Below the pieces are notes generated by a model. The model had not been told where the DNA came from. It did no database searches and saw only the letters and a list, made by a program, of their open reading frames with translations. Positions 9,463-18,442 of a stretch of DNA of 64,000 bases are shown here, piece after piece. Position 1 is the stretch's first letter. Each line of letters begins with the position of its first letter. A program made the position numbers and the translations under genes. The DNA comes from Parazoarcus communis SWub3 = DSM 12120 (GTDB taxonomy: Bacteria; Pseudomonadota; Gammaproteobacteria; Burkholderiales; Rhodocyclaceae): contig NZ_QKOE01000013.1 of assembly GCF_003226565.1 (NCBI RefSeq), positions 1 to 64,000 on the forward strand, written 5' to 3'.

Positions 9463-9786
9463 ATGGAGTGCCGTCCGGGCTGCGCAGCCTGCTGTATCGC
9501 GCCCTCCATCTCCTCACCGATCCCAGGGATGGAGCTCGGCAAGCCAGCTGGAGTCCGGTGCGTTCAGCTTGACGAACAGGACGGCTGCAGACTGTTTGGC
9601 GACAGCCGGCGCCCCCGCGTCTGCGGCAGCCTTCAACCCTCGATCGAAATGTGTGGCACAAGTCGGGGCGAAGCGCTGCGCTGGCTGGCTCAACTGGAGC
9701 GACTGACCACGACGCCACCGTCACCTGACACAAAAACACGTCCGCATACGCTTTTTCGCTGCGACGCAACAAACATGCCGTTATAA
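9463..9786 (+). CDS. YkgJ-family cysteine-cluster protein
   Basis: 107 residues from the ATG at 9463 ([11 protein letters not shown]). The CRPGCAACC start and the later [19 protein letters not shown] and MCG cysteines fit the YkgJ/UPF0153 zinc- or iron-binding cysteine cluster family. Function unknown. The frame could extend upstream, but the cysteine cluster at the very N-terminus favours this start. It follows the DUF2478 gene by 83 bases. Its last codons overlap the -10-like hexamer of the next gene. Confidence 0.8.
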   Translation: MECRPGCAACCIAPSISSPIPGMELGKPAGVRCVQLDEQDGCRLFGDSRRPRVCGSLQPSIEMCGTSRGEALRWLAQLERLTTTPPSPDTKTRPHTLFRCDATNMPL

Positions 9787-9787
9787 T
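9782..9787 (+). promoter_or_regulatory. Consensus -10 element upstream of uppP
   Basis: A perfect TATAAT overlaps the stop codon of the cysteine-cluster gene, about 37 bases before the uppP start. No good -35 hexamer is visible at 16-18 bases, so the promoter call rests on the -10 alone. Confidence 0.35.
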
Positions 9788-9823
9788 CGGCCGCACCCCT
9801 TCACCCCGGCCCGATCACTCCAT

Positions 9824-10648
9824 ATGGATATTCAACTCCTCCTCACCGCGCTCGTTCTCGGCATCGTCGAGGGGCTGACCGAGTTCCTGCCGGTCTCCTC
9901 CACCGGTCACCTGATCATCGTCGGCGACCTGCTCGGCTACAACGACGACACCAGCAAGGTGTTCAAGATCGTGATCCAGCTTGCAGCCATCCTGGCGGTC
10001 TGCTGGGATTATCGCGAGCGGCTGATCAAGGTTGCCGTCGGCGTACCGAACGACTCAGCGGCACAACGTTTCGTTGGCCTGCTGTTCGTCGCTTTCCTGC
10101 CAGCAGCCGTGCTCGGACTGATGTTCCACTCCACGATCAAGGATCTGCTGTTCAATCCGCTGACGGTCGCCACCGCGCTCGTCGTCGGCGGTCTGATCAT
10201 CCTCTATGTGGAGAAGCGCGCCTATCATCCCACGGTCAACTCCGTCGATGACATGGGCTGGGGCGACGCCATCAAGGTTGGATTTGCCCAGGCTCTTGCC
10301 ATGATTCCCGGCACCTCGCGCTCGGGCGCAACCATCATGGGCGGCCTGATCTTCGGCCTGTCGCGCAAGACTGCGGCCGAATTCTCGTTCTTCCTCGCCA
10401 TCCCGACCATGTTTGCCGCCACCGCCTACGATCTGTACAAGAACTGGGCGCTGCTCAAGCTGGAAGACTTGCCGGTATTTGCCGTAGGCTTCGTTGCCTC
10501 TTTCCTGGCCGCAATGTGGGCGGTGAAGAGCTTCATCCGCTTCATCTCCAACCACACCTTCGTGGTCTTCGCCTGGTACCGCATCGTCTTTGGCCTGATC
10601 GTGCTCGCAACCTGGCAGCTCGACCTGGTGGAATGGAGCGAACCCTGA
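9824..10648 (+). CDS. uppP: Undecaprenyl-diphosphatase (BacA/UppP)
   Basis: Integral membrane phosphatase that recycles undecaprenyl pyrophosphate to the monophosphate carrier for peptidoglycan and other envelope polymers; overexpression gives bacitracin resistance. The 274-residue product carries the family motifs [15 protein letters not shown] near residue 16 and [10 protein letters not shown] near residue 163, with about eight hydrophobic segments. It appears to be transcribed alone from the -10 element just upstream. Confidence 0.96.
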   Translation: MDIQLLLTALVLGIVEGLTEFLPVSSTGHLIIVGDLLGYNDDTSKVFKIVIQLAAILAVCWDYRERLIKVAVGVPNDSAAQRFVGLLFVAFLPAAVLGLMFHSTIKDLLFNPLTVATALVVGGLIILYVEKRAYHPTVNSVDDMGWGDAIKVGFAQALAMIPGTSRSGATIMGGLIFGLSRKTAAEFSFFLAIPTMFAATAYDLYKNWALLKLEDLPVFAVGFVASFLAAMWAVKSFIRFISNHTFVVFAWYRIVFGLIVLATWQLDLVEWSEP

Positions 10649-10884
10649 TCAGTCGCTCAGTTCCGCACGGATCGGCCACACCAATACGGCAACAGTCGAA
10701 TGCAGGCGATCGTCGCGGGCCGAGCGAAGCCACGAGGATCAATCGGGCGCTGGGATGAGGAGCCTGGCAAGGCCATTCAAGCCGCAACGATCGATGACGG
10801 CCGCTTCATCCCGCCAACCAGACAGATCAAGCTCAAGTCTGCTAGCCTCACCGACTGTGAAGCCCGCCTCCACCCTACAGCCCG
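10649..10884 (+). other. Intergenic region, no gene seen
   Basis: 236 bases between uppP and the YqiA-like gene. No convincing reading frame or RNA structure. A TGC-TAGCCT sequence close to the downstream gene could be a weak extended -10. Confidence 0.3.
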
Positions 10885-11460
10885 ATGATCATCTACCTGC
10901 ACGGTTTCCGCTCCGCCCCGCAGTCACACAAGGCCCAGGCCCTTGCCGCGCACATGCAGGCACGCGGCCTCGAATCGCAGTTCTGGTGTGAGCAGCTGCC
11001 AGTGTCGGCTCGCGCAGCCATCGCCCTGATCGAAGCACGGATTGCCCAGGCCCGATCCACAAACCTGCCCACCACCCTGGTCGGCAGCTCCCTCGGTGGC
11101 TATTACGCAACCTGGCTGGCGGAGTGCCACGGACTGAAGGCGGTGGTGGTCAATCCAGCGGTGATCGCGCCACTGTCGCTCGAAAACTATCTCGGTCGCC
11201 AGAGCAACCTCTACACCGGTGAAACCTTCGACTTCACCGCCGAGCATATCGCCGAACTGCGCGCCATAGACGTACCCGCCATCACCCGACCGGAGCGCTA
11301 CTGGCTACTTGCCGAAACCGGCGACGAAGTACTCGATTACCGCCACGCCGTCGCCAGATACGCAGGCGCCCGTCAGACCGTGCTGGCGGGAGGCGACCAC
11401 GGCTTTTCCCGGTGGAACGACTATCTGGATGACATCCTGACCTTCGCGGAGCTGGCATGA
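10885..11460 (+). CDS. YqiA/YcfP-family alpha/beta-hydrolase (esterase)
   Basis: 191 residues with the compact alpha/beta-hydrolase fold of the YqiA group. It has MIIYLHGFRSAP at the N-terminus (oxyanion loop), the nucleophile elbow GSSLGG near residue 72 and a catalytic-His segment GGDHGFSRW near the C-terminus. Family members hydrolyse short acyl or palmitoyl-CoA esters; the natural substrate here is unknown. Its stop overlaps the start of the next gene (ATGA), so the two are probably translated together. Confidence 0.85.
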   Translation: MIIYLHGFRSAPQSHKAQALAAHMQARGLESQFWCEQLPVSARAAIALIEARIAQARSTNLPTTLVGSSLGGYYATWLAECHGLKAVVVNPAVIAPLSLENYLGRQSNLYTGETFDFTAEHIAELRAIDVPAITRPERYWLLAETGDEVLDYRHAVARYAGARQTVLAGGDHGFSRWNDYLDDILTFAELA

Positions 11461-12296
11461 GCTTCGATGCACGTCGTTTCAAGGCCATGGAGCGCGCCGG
11501 TTTCAATCGCATCGCCGAGCGCTATGCCGACAGTGCCCATCTGCGCGCAGCGCTGGCAGGTGCCTTGCTCGACAATGCCGATCTTGCGCCCGGCCAATGC
11601 GTTCTGGATCTCGCCAGCGGCCCCTGCCTGCTCGCGGCAGAAGCCGCCCGACGCGTTCAACCGGGCGGCCACGTAATCGCAACCGACATTGCCGAAGCCA
11701 TGCTCGCCGAAGGCGCGCAGCGAGCAGACAATACCGATACCCTGCTACTCGCCGCAGCCGACGCCGAACATTTGTGCGTGGCGGACCAGCGCCTCGACCG
11801 CGTGCTTGCCGGTCTGGCCCTTTTCATGTTTCCGCACCCTGAGCTGGCGCTCGCCGAAATCCGCCGGGTACTGGTTCCCGGCGGGCGCCTGACCCTGTCG
11901 GTCTGGGGCATGCGCGAGAAGGTTCCACTGATTGCCTGCGCACAGGACTGTATCGCCCGCCTGTTGCCTGCACCAAAGATTGCCCGCCCTTCGGTCTTCC
12001 GATTCGGGGAGGCGGCCATACTTGAAGCCCTGCTTCAGCAGGCCGGGTTCCAGAATATCCGTATCCAGCCCTGCGATTTTTTCTGCGACTTCAACGACAC
12101 TGAAGCCTATTGGCAGGCCTTTCTCGATCTGGCTGGCGGCGCCGCAGAAGCCTTGTCACGCCTGCCCGACAGCACCCGGCAGACCTTGCAGGCTGCCGTT
12201 GCCGAGGATCTCGAACCGTATCGGGCCATGCCAACCCCATCGGGCTATCGCCTGCCCGCCCGCGCGCTGATCGCCAGCGCAATACGCCCACACTGA
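11457..12296 (+). CDS. Class I SAM-dependent methyltransferase (UbiE/BioC-like)
   Basis: 279 residues. Motif I (VLDLASGPCLLA) and the acidic motif (VIATDIAEAML) show SAM binding. LAGLALFMFPHPELALAEIRRVLVPGGRL is the typical motif of UbiE/BioC-type small-molecule methyltransferases. The C-terminal half (from residue 150) is specific and gives no substrate clue. It overlaps the upstream hydrolase by four bases. Confidence 0.85.
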   Translation: MSFDARRFKAMERAGFNRIAERYADSAHLRAALAGALLDNADLAPGQCVLDLASGPCLLAAEAARRVQPGGHVIATDIAEAMLAEGAQRADNTDTLLLAAADAEHLCVADQRLDRVLAGLALFMFPHPELALAEIRRVLVPGGRLTLSVWGMREKVPLIACAQDCIARLLPAPKIARPSVFRFGEAAILEALLQQAGFQNIRIQPCDFFCDFNDTEAYWQAFLDLAGGAAEALSRLPDSTRQTLQAAVAEDLEPYRAMPTPSGYRLPARALIASAIRPH

Positions 12297-12376
12297 ATGG
12301 GTGGATTCATTCCAGCCGCCTCCCGGAAGCCGAATCCAGTAAAATATGTGGCTTGCTCAATTGCCGGCGGTTACTG

Positions 12377-14275
12377 ATGTTCGTGCTGTTTGAAGAAGAC
12401 GGGGCTTTCAAGGCGGGGACCATACTCGCCGACAACGACGCCTCGCTGCAGGTTGAGAACACCCACGGCAAGCGGGTCAAGATCAAGCGCGCCAATGTGT
12501 TGCTCAACTTCCGCGAACCCTCCCCTGCCGAGTTGCTCAACCGCGCGGGGGCGGACGCCGAAGGGCTCGACACCGAGTTCCTGTGGGAAGTCTGTGGCGA
12601 TGATGAGTTCGGCTTTGCCGAGTTCGCTGCCGAGTACTATGGCCATGCGCCCAGCCCGGTCGAGGCGGCAGCTGTGCTGTTGCGCCTGCATGCAGCCCCC
12701 ATCTGGTTTCATCGCAAGGGCAAGGGTCGATTCCGCAAGGCACCGACCGACATCCTGCAGGCGGCACTCGCCGGACTGGAAAAGAAGCGGCAGCAAGCCC
12801 AAGCGATCGACCAGATGCGCGGCGAACTGGTCGCAGGCCGTCTTCCGGTCGAATTCAACGGCATGGTGGCGCAACTGCTTTACCGCCCAGATCGCAACCG
12901 GCCTGAAGTCAAGGCACTGGAAGCCGCCTGCGTCGATACCGGACTGAGTGCTGCCCGTCTGCTGCTCAAATGTGGCGCCCTGCCCTCGAGTTACGAGTTT
13001 CACTACAACCGCTTCCTGTTCGAGCAGTTCCCGCAAGGCACCGCCTTTCCTGCCTTTGACGGACCAACCGCCCCCATCGGGCTGCCACGGGCGGATGTGG
13101 CGGCATTCTCGATCGACGATGCCACCACGACCGAAATCGACGACGCCTTCTCGGTCAACCCGCGTGAGGGGGGCGGCTGGCGGATCGGTATCCACATCGC
13201 GGCGCCGGCGTTGGGTTTTACCCGCGGCTCAACGCTGGACGCCATTGCCCGGCAGCGCCTTTCCACCGTCTACATGCCGGGCAACAAGATCACCATGTTG
13301 CCCGACGAAGTGGTCCAAGCCTTCACCCTGGCTGCGGGGCGCGACTGCCCGGCAATTTCGCTCTACCTTGATGTCCGCCCCGATCTGACCATCATCAGCC
13401 ACGAAAGCCGGGTCGAGATGGTGCCCATCGCCGCCAATCTGCGCCACCACGACATCGAGCCGGTGTTCAACGAAGACACCCTGCACGACGGCGGCCCGGA
13501 CTTCCCCTGGAAGCGCGAACTGACCCTGCTGTGGGATCTGGCCACGGTGCTCGAAGCCGGCCGCGGCAAGCCTTCGGCGCACAGCAATCAGGTGGATTAC
13601 AACTTTTACGTCGACTGGCAACAACACACGGCTGACGGCCCTGGCTACATCACCATCGGTCACCGCCTGCGCGGCTCGCCCATGGACAAGCTGGTCGCCG
13701 AGATGATGATCCTGGCCAACTCCACCTGGGGCAAGCTGCTCGACGAAGCCGGAGTGCCGGGCCTGTACCGCGCCCAGGGTGGTGGCAAAGTGCGCATGAC
13801 GACGGTGGCAGCCCCCCACGAAGGGCTGGGCGTAGACTGCTATGCCTGGTCCAGTTCTCCACTGCGGCGTTATGTCGATCTGGTTAATCAATGGCAGATC
13901 ATCGCTGTGCTGACTCATGGCGAACCCGCGTTCGCCCCCAAGTCTGCCGACCTGATGGCTGCCTTGCGCGATTTCGAGCTGACCTACGCCGAGTACAACG
14001 AGTTCCAGCGTCGCATGGAGCGCTACTGGTGCCTGCGCTGGCTGCGCCAGGCCCAGCCAGCCACCGTCGAAGCCAAGGTGTTGCGCGACAACCTGGTGCG
14101 TCTGGAAGCGGTGCCCCTGATGTTCAAGGTTCCTTCACTTCCGCCACAGTTGCCGGGCTCGCGCGTCAAGCTCGCCGTCGATGGCAGCGATCTGATCGAC
14201 GTTGAAGTGGAAACCCGCTACCTGACAACACTGTCGGAGCCAGATCCGGAACTCGAGGACGAAGCCGAGTATTGA
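12377..14275 (+). CDS. RNB-domain ribonuclease (RNase II/R family)
   Basis: 632 residues from the ATG at 12377 (MFVLFEEDGAF). An N-terminal small barrel (KAGTILADNDASLQVENTHGKRVKI) precedes the RNB exonuclease domain, which has the catalytic aspartate run SIDDATTTEIDDAF near residues 248-262. The C-terminal end (about 60 residues, VKLAVDGSDLIDVEVETRY) is a reduced OB-like segment and not a full S1 domain. Predicted 3'-5' exoribonuclease. A TAAAAT hexamer at 12340-12345 may be its -10. Shorter than canonical RNase R, so no gene symbol is given. Confidence 0.9.
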   Translation: MFVLFEEDGAFKAGTILADNDASLQVENTHGKRVKIKRANVLLNFREPSPAELLNRAGADAEGLDTEFLWEVCGDDEFGFAEFAAEYYGHAPSPVEAAAVLLRLHAAPIWFHRKGKGRFRKAPTDILQAALAGLEKKRQQAQAIDQMRGELVAGRLPVEFNGMVAQLLYRPDRNRPEVKALEAACVDTGLSAARLLLKCGALPSSYEFHYNRFLFEQFPQGTAFPAFDGPTAPIGLPRADVAAFSIDDATTTEIDDAFSVNPREGGGWRIGIHIAAPALGFTRGSTLDAIARQRLSTVYMPGNKITMLPDEVVQAFTLAAGRDCPAISLYLDVRPDLTIISHESRVEMVPIAANLRHHDIEPVFNEDTLHDGGPDFPWKRELTLLWDLATVLEAGRGKPSAHSNQVDYNFYVDWQQHTADGPGYITIGHRLRGSPMDKLVAEMMILANSTWGKLLDEAGVPGLYRAQGGGKVRMTTVAAPHEGLGVDCYAWSSSPLRRYVDLVNQWQIIAVLTHGEPAFAPKSADLMAALRDFELTYAEYNEFQRRMERYWCLRWLRQAQPATVEAKVLRDNLVRLEAVPLMFKVPSLPPQLPGSRVKLAVDGSDLIDVEVETRYLTTLSEPDPELEDEAEY

Positions 14276-14390
14276 CTCCCGGCACCTCACACCAGCCCAT
14301 GAACAAGCTCCACACTGGATCGCCCGCCCAACGCCGCAAACGACCGGACGTCGTCGATGCCACCGCCGCCATCCGCACGAGGAACACGGG

Positions 14391-15308
14391 GTGAGCGCCG
14401 CGGCGACATTGCCACTGGATGTCCATCCGATCAACGGCGCGCGCGACGGCCGCAGTTCGGTCAGCCACCGCCTGCTGGGCGTCTGCCTCGGCCTTTCGCT
14501 GCTGTTGCATGGCGTACTGCTGAGCCTTCAGGTCCGCGCCCCCGAGATGCCACCCGCCAAGGACCCGGGCCTTGAAGTCGTGCTGGTCAACGCCCGCCAC
14601 GCCCGCGCGCCTCAGGACGCTCAGGTACTGGCCCAGGCCAGTCTGGAAGGAGGTGGCAGCAGCGAGCAGAAGGTGCGCCCCAGCTCGCCACTCCCTCCAC
14701 AGGAAGCCAGCAAGCAAGGCAACGCACTGGTCGAAGCACGGCGTCGGCAGCCACAAGAGGTCCAGCGCCCGAAACAACAGGTGCTCACCCAGCCGAAGTC
14801 GACCGCCACCGTTGCCAGCGAACCGCCGCAACCCGATGCGCCGGAGACCCCGCCAACGAACAGCACCAGTGGCCTGGATCTGCTCGACAGCGCAGTCGCC
14901 ATCGCGCGCGTCGAGGCCCAGATCGACCGCAACCTGAAGGACTACGCCGAGCGCCCGCGCAAGCAGTTCATCGGGGCCCGGGCCCGTGAGTACCGCTTTG
15001 CACAGTATGTCGAGGACTGGCGCCTGAAGATCGAGCGCATCGGCACCCTCAACTACCCCGAAGCGGCGCGCGGCCGGCTTTACGGCAGCCTGCTGCTGTC
15101 AGTCACGATACGGGCCGATGGCTCGGTTGAACGCGTCGCGGTACATCGCAGCTCCGGACACGACATCCTGGATGCCGCCGCGGTGAGGATCGTCGAAATG
15201 GCCGCGCCTTACGCACCCTTTCCGCCCGACATCCGGCGTGACACTGACGTCATCGAAATCACCCGTACCTGGTCTTTCACCAATCAGGACCAAGTGCAGG
15301 CCAACTGA
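14391..15308 (+). CDS. TonB-family energy transducer
   Basis: 305 residues from a GTG. One N-terminal membrane anchor (LLGVCLGLSLLLHGVLLSL, residues about 28-46) is followed by a long Pro/Gln/Lys-rich periplasmic linker. The C-terminal TonB domain contains LNYPEAARGRLYGSLLLSVTIRADGSVERVAV and ends with PFPPDI. It should transmit proton-motive force from an ExbB/ExbD complex to outer-membrane receptors, but no exbBD lies nearby. It ends 15 bases before aroE and may be co-transcribed with aroE-mtgA. Confidence 0.88.
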   Translation: MSAAATLPLDVHPINGARDGRSSVSHRLLGVCLGLSLLLHGVLLSLQVRAPEMPPAKDPGLEVVLVNARHARAPQDAQVLAQASLEGGGSSEQKVRPSSPLPPQEASKQGNALVEARRRQPQEVQRPKQQVLTQPKSTATVASEPPQPDAPETPPTNSTSGLDLLDSAVAIARVEAQIDRNLKDYAERPRKQFIGARAREYRFAQYVEDWRLKIERIGTLNYPEAARGRLYGSLLLSVTIRADGSVERVAVHRSSGHDILDAAAVRIVEMAAPYAPFPPDIRRDTDVIEITRTWSFTNQDQVQAN

Positions 15309-15323
15309 ACCGGAGCCCCACCG

Positions 15324-16157
15324 ATGGATCGCTACGCCGTGATCGGAAACCCGATCGCCCATAGCAAGTCACCCCGCATACATGCCGCCTTTGCCCGTCA
15401 GACCGGGCAAACCCTCGAGTATTCGACCCTGCTCGCGCCACTGGAGGGCTTTGTTACGGCAGTGGAGAACTTCCGCTCAGCCGGCGGCCGGGGGCTGAAT
15501 GTCACTGTGCCGTTCAAGCTCGAAGCCTTTGCGCTTGCCAGCCAGCGCAGCCCCCGCGCCGAGGCTGCAGGCGCCGTCAACACCCTGACTTTCAGAGCGG
15601 ACGGCATTCACGGCGACAACACGGATGGCGCAGGGCTGGTCCGCGACCTGACCGCCAACCTCGGTTGTACTCTGGCCGGCCGTCGCGTCCTGCTGCTGGG
15701 CGCGGGCGGGGCTGCACGAGGAGCCCTGCTACCCTTGCTGCAGGCCGCGCCATCCAGCCTGACCCTGGCCAACCGTTCCGCCGACAAAGCGGTCGCGCTG
15801 GCCGAGTCATTCCGCCCCTCGGCTAACGGGACAATGCTTTCTGCAGGAGGATTTCCCGACCTCGCAGGCCAGCAGTTCGACATTGTCATCAATGCCACCG
15901 CCGCCAGCCTGTCATCCGAAGCGCCTGCACTGCCAACCGGCCTCTATGCCCCTGGCGCACTGGCCTACGACATGATGTACGGCAAGGGCGACACGGCCTA
16001 CTTGGCTAGGGCCCGGGCAGAAGGTGTCACCCATCTGGCTGATGGCCTCGGCATGCTGGTGGAGCAAGCCGCAGAAAGTTTCCTGCTGTGGCGAGGTGTG
16101 CGCCCGAATACCGGGCCGGTGCTGGCCGATCTGCGCCGCGAACTGTCCGCTGCATGA
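15324..16157 (+). CDS. aroE: Shikimate dehydrogenase (NADP+)
   Basis: Reduces 3-dehydroshikimate to shikimate in aromatic amino acid biosynthesis. It has 277 residues. The substrate lobe shows GNPIAHSKSPRIHAAF and NVTVPFK (catalytic Lys). The nucleotide lobe has GAGGAARGA and NRSADKA. The stop overlaps the mtgA start (ATGA), indicating coupling. Confidence 0.96.
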   Translation: MDRYAVIGNPIAHSKSPRIHAAFARQTGQTLEYSTLLAPLEGFVTAVENFRSAGGRGLNVTVPFKLEAFALASQRSPRAEAAGAVNTLTFRADGIHGDNTDGAGLVRDLTANLGCTLAGRRVLLLGAGGAARGALLPLLQAAPSSLTLANRSADKAVALAESFRPSANGTMLSAGGFPDLAGQQFDIVINATAASLSSEAPALPTGLYAPGALAYDMMYGKGDTAYLARARAEGVTHLADGLGMLVEQAAESFLLWRGVRPNTGPVLADLRRELSAA

Positions 16158-16846
16158 AGAAGACCGCGCGTTGGCTGTGGCGGGCACTGCTGGCCCTCAT
16201 CGCGCTGATCCTGCTATGGCAGCTCTGGCTGCTCGCCCACGTCCTGTGGTGGAAGCAATTCGATCCTGGCAGCACCAGCTTCATGCGCCTTCGCCTGGCC
16301 GAGATGCGGGAACAGGACCCGAGGGCCGAGCTACGCTATCACTGGGTTCCTTACGAGCAGATCTCGATCCACCTCAAACGTGCGGTGGTGGCCGCCGAGG
16401 ACGACCGCTTCGTCGACCATGACGGCTTCGACTGGATCGGCATCCAGCGTGCGCTGGAAAAGAATGAACGTCGTGGCCGGGCTGTGGCTGGCGGCTCGAC
16501 GATCAGCCAGCAATTGGCAAAGAATCTCTTCCTCTCGCCCTCGCGCAGTTATCTGCGCAAGGTGCAGGAGGCGGTCATCACGGTCATGATCGAGACGCTG
16601 TGGAGCAAACGCCGCATCCTTGAGGTTTACCTGAACGTCGTCGAGTGGGGCAATGGCGTCTTTGGTGCCGAAGCCGCAGCCCAACGCTACTACCGCCTGT
16701 CCGCCGACCGCCTGGGCCCCGGAGAAAGCGCCCGACTCGCCGTCATGCTGCCGAATCCGCGTCGCTACGAACGCAGTTTTGGCCCGCAGCTCTCCGCCCA
16801 CGCGGATCGCATACGGGCGCGCATGATCCACTCTCAGGTGCCCTGA
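16154..16846 (+). CDS. mtgA: Monofunctional biosynthetic peptidoglycan transglycosylase
   Basis: Family GT51 enzyme that polymerises lipid II into glycan strands at the inner membrane. It has 230 residues from the ATG that overlaps the aroE stop. One N-terminal membrane anchor (residues about 6-30) precedes the catalytic core with AAEDDRFVDHDGFDW (catalytic Glu) and GGSTISQQLAKNLFLS. No transpeptidase domain is present, which distinguishes it from class A PBPs. Confidence 0.95.
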   Translation: MKKTARWLWRALLALIALILLWQLWLLAHVLWWKQFDPGSTSFMRLRLAEMREQDPRAELRYHWVPYEQISIHLKRAVVAAEDDRFVDHDGFDWIGIQRALEKNERRGRAVAGGSTISQQLAKNLFLSPSRSYLRKVQEAVITVMIETLWSKRRILEVYLNVVEWGNGVFGAEAAAQRYYRLSADRLGPGESARLAVMLPNPRRYERSFGPQLSAHADRIRARMIHSQVP

Positions 16847-16958
16847 ATGCCTGCCAAACGCCGTCTATTTCTCATCCGGTAACCGTTTCGGGGTCGCACG
16901 GGCGCAGGCAAGCCCGTAGAATTCGGCCTTGCCCATCACCTCAGCGACGGCAGGCGAA

Positions 16959-18401
16959 ATGACCCAGGAAGAGGAGCTCCACCCCGACGACGTCCAGCAG
17001 CACCTGCGCGAAGTGCAGGAGCTGCTCGCACGCCAGAAAGTCGTGGAAGACCTCGTCCACCGCCAGGACATGCCCCGTCACGAGCTGGTCGAGAACCTGG
17101 TGCACAAGCAGCACGAAGCCGCACTGCGCACCAAGCTCGACACCCTGCACCCTGCCGACATCGGCTTCATCCTTGAAGCCCTGCCGCGGGAAGAGCGTCT
17201 CTACGTGTGGGATCTGGTCAAGGCCGAGCGTGACGGCGAGATCCTGCTCGAGGTCTCCGATGCGGTGCGCGAATCGCTGATCGAGACCATGGAGCCGCAC
17301 GAGCTGAAGGCCGCTGCGGAAACCCTGGACGCCGACGAACTCGCCGACCTCGCACCCGATCTGCCACCCGAAGTCATCCAGGACGTTTTCCAGTCGCTCG
17401 ACAGCGAGGGCCGCGAGCAACTGCGCGCGGCGATGTCCTATCCCGAGGACTCGGTCGGTGCTCTGATGGACTTCGACATGGTGACGGTGCGCGAGGACGT
17501 CACCCTTGAGGTCGTGCTGCGCTATCTGCGCCGCTTCGAGGAACTGCCGGACCACACCGACAAGCTCTTCGTGATCGATCGCAACGATCACCTGATGGGC
17601 ATCCTGTCCTTCGAAGCCTTGCTGATCAACGATCCCGACATGAGCGTGGCCGAGGTCATGCGCAAGGAGCCAGTGATCAGTTTCGAGCCGGACGACCCGG
17701 CAGACGACGCGGCCCAGGCTTTCGAACGCTACGATCTCGTTTCGGCCCCGGTCATCGATCGCGAGAAGCGCGTCATTGGCCGCCTGACCGTGGCAGATGT
17801 GGTGGACTTCATCCGCGAGGAATCCGAAGCCGAGATCCTCAGCCATGCCGGTCTGCGCGAGGAAGAAGACATCTTCGCCTCGGTATGGGATTCGGTGAAG
17901 AACCGCTGGGCCTGGTTGGCAGTGAACCTGGTCACGGCCTTCATTGCGTCACGGGTGATCGGAGCCTTCGAAGGCTCGATCGAAAAGCTGGTCGCACTCG
18001 CCGCACTGATGCCCATCGTCGCCGGCATCGGCGGCAATTCGGGCAACCAGACCATCACCATGATCGTGCGTGCCATCGCCATGGGTCAGGTCGAACAGAG
18101 CGCCATGCAACGCCTGCTGAAGAAGGAACTCGGCGTTGCCCTGTTCAACGGTGTGGTGTGGGGCGGCCTGCTCGGCGTACTGGCCTGGTGGCTGTATGAC
18201 AGTGCCTCGCTGGGCGCGGTGATGACCGCCGCGATGACGCTCAACCTGCTGCTCGCCGCCTGCGCCGGCGTGCTGATCCCGATGCTGCGTCAGCGCCTCG
18301 GCGCCGACCCCGCAATCGGTGGCTCGGTGATGATTACCGCACTGACCGACTCCGGCGGCTTCTTCATTTTCCTCGGGCTGGCGACGCTGTTCCTGCTCTG
18401 A
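16959..18401 (+). CDS. mgtE: Magnesium transporter MgtE
   Basis: Dimeric Mg2+ channel of the inner membrane. 480 residues from the ATG at 16959 (MTQEEELHPDD); a TTG 30 bases upstream is open but not needed. Order: acidic MgtE N-domain (superhelical repeats LHPADIGFILEALP, ADELADLAPDLPPE), tandem CBS domains (about residues 150-280), then five membrane segments with the signature GGNSGNQT near residue 355. No magnesium riboswitch is visible in the 112-base upstream gap. Confidence 0.95.
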   Translation: MTQEEELHPDDVQQHLREVQELLARQKVVEDLVHRQDMPRHELVENLVHKQHEAALRTKLDTLHPADIGFILEALPREERLYVWDLVKAERDGEILLEVSDAVRESLIETMEPHELKAAAETLDADELADLAPDLPPEVIQDVFQSLDSEGREQLRAAMSYPEDSVGALMDFDMVTVREDVTLEVVLRYLRRFEELPDHTDKLFVIDRNDHLMGILSFEALLINDPDMSVAEVMRKEPVISFEPDDPADDAAQAFERYDLVSAPVIDREKRVIGRLTVADVVDFIREESEAEILSHAGLREEEDIFASVWDSVKNRWAWLAVNLVTAFIASRVIGAFEGSIEKLVALAALMPIVAGIGGNSGNQTITMIVRAIAMGQVEQSAMQRLLKKELGVALFNGVVWGGLLGVLAWWLYDSASLGAVMTAAMTLNLLLAACAGVLIPMLRQRLGADPAIGGSVMITALTDSGGFFIFLGLATLFLL

Positions 18402-18407
18402 GCGCCA

Positions 18408-18430
18408 CCACGCCGGCCTCACCGGCGTGG
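18408..18430. terminator. Hairpin between convergent mgtE and hemL
   Basis: A perfect 9-bp stem (CCACGCCGG / CCGGCGTGG) with a 5-base loop in the 41-base gap between two converging genes. No T-tract follows on either strand, so it may act as a weak or bidirectional terminator, or as a 3'-end stabiliser. Confidence 0.55.
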
Positions 18431-18442
18431 CAACCCACAGCC

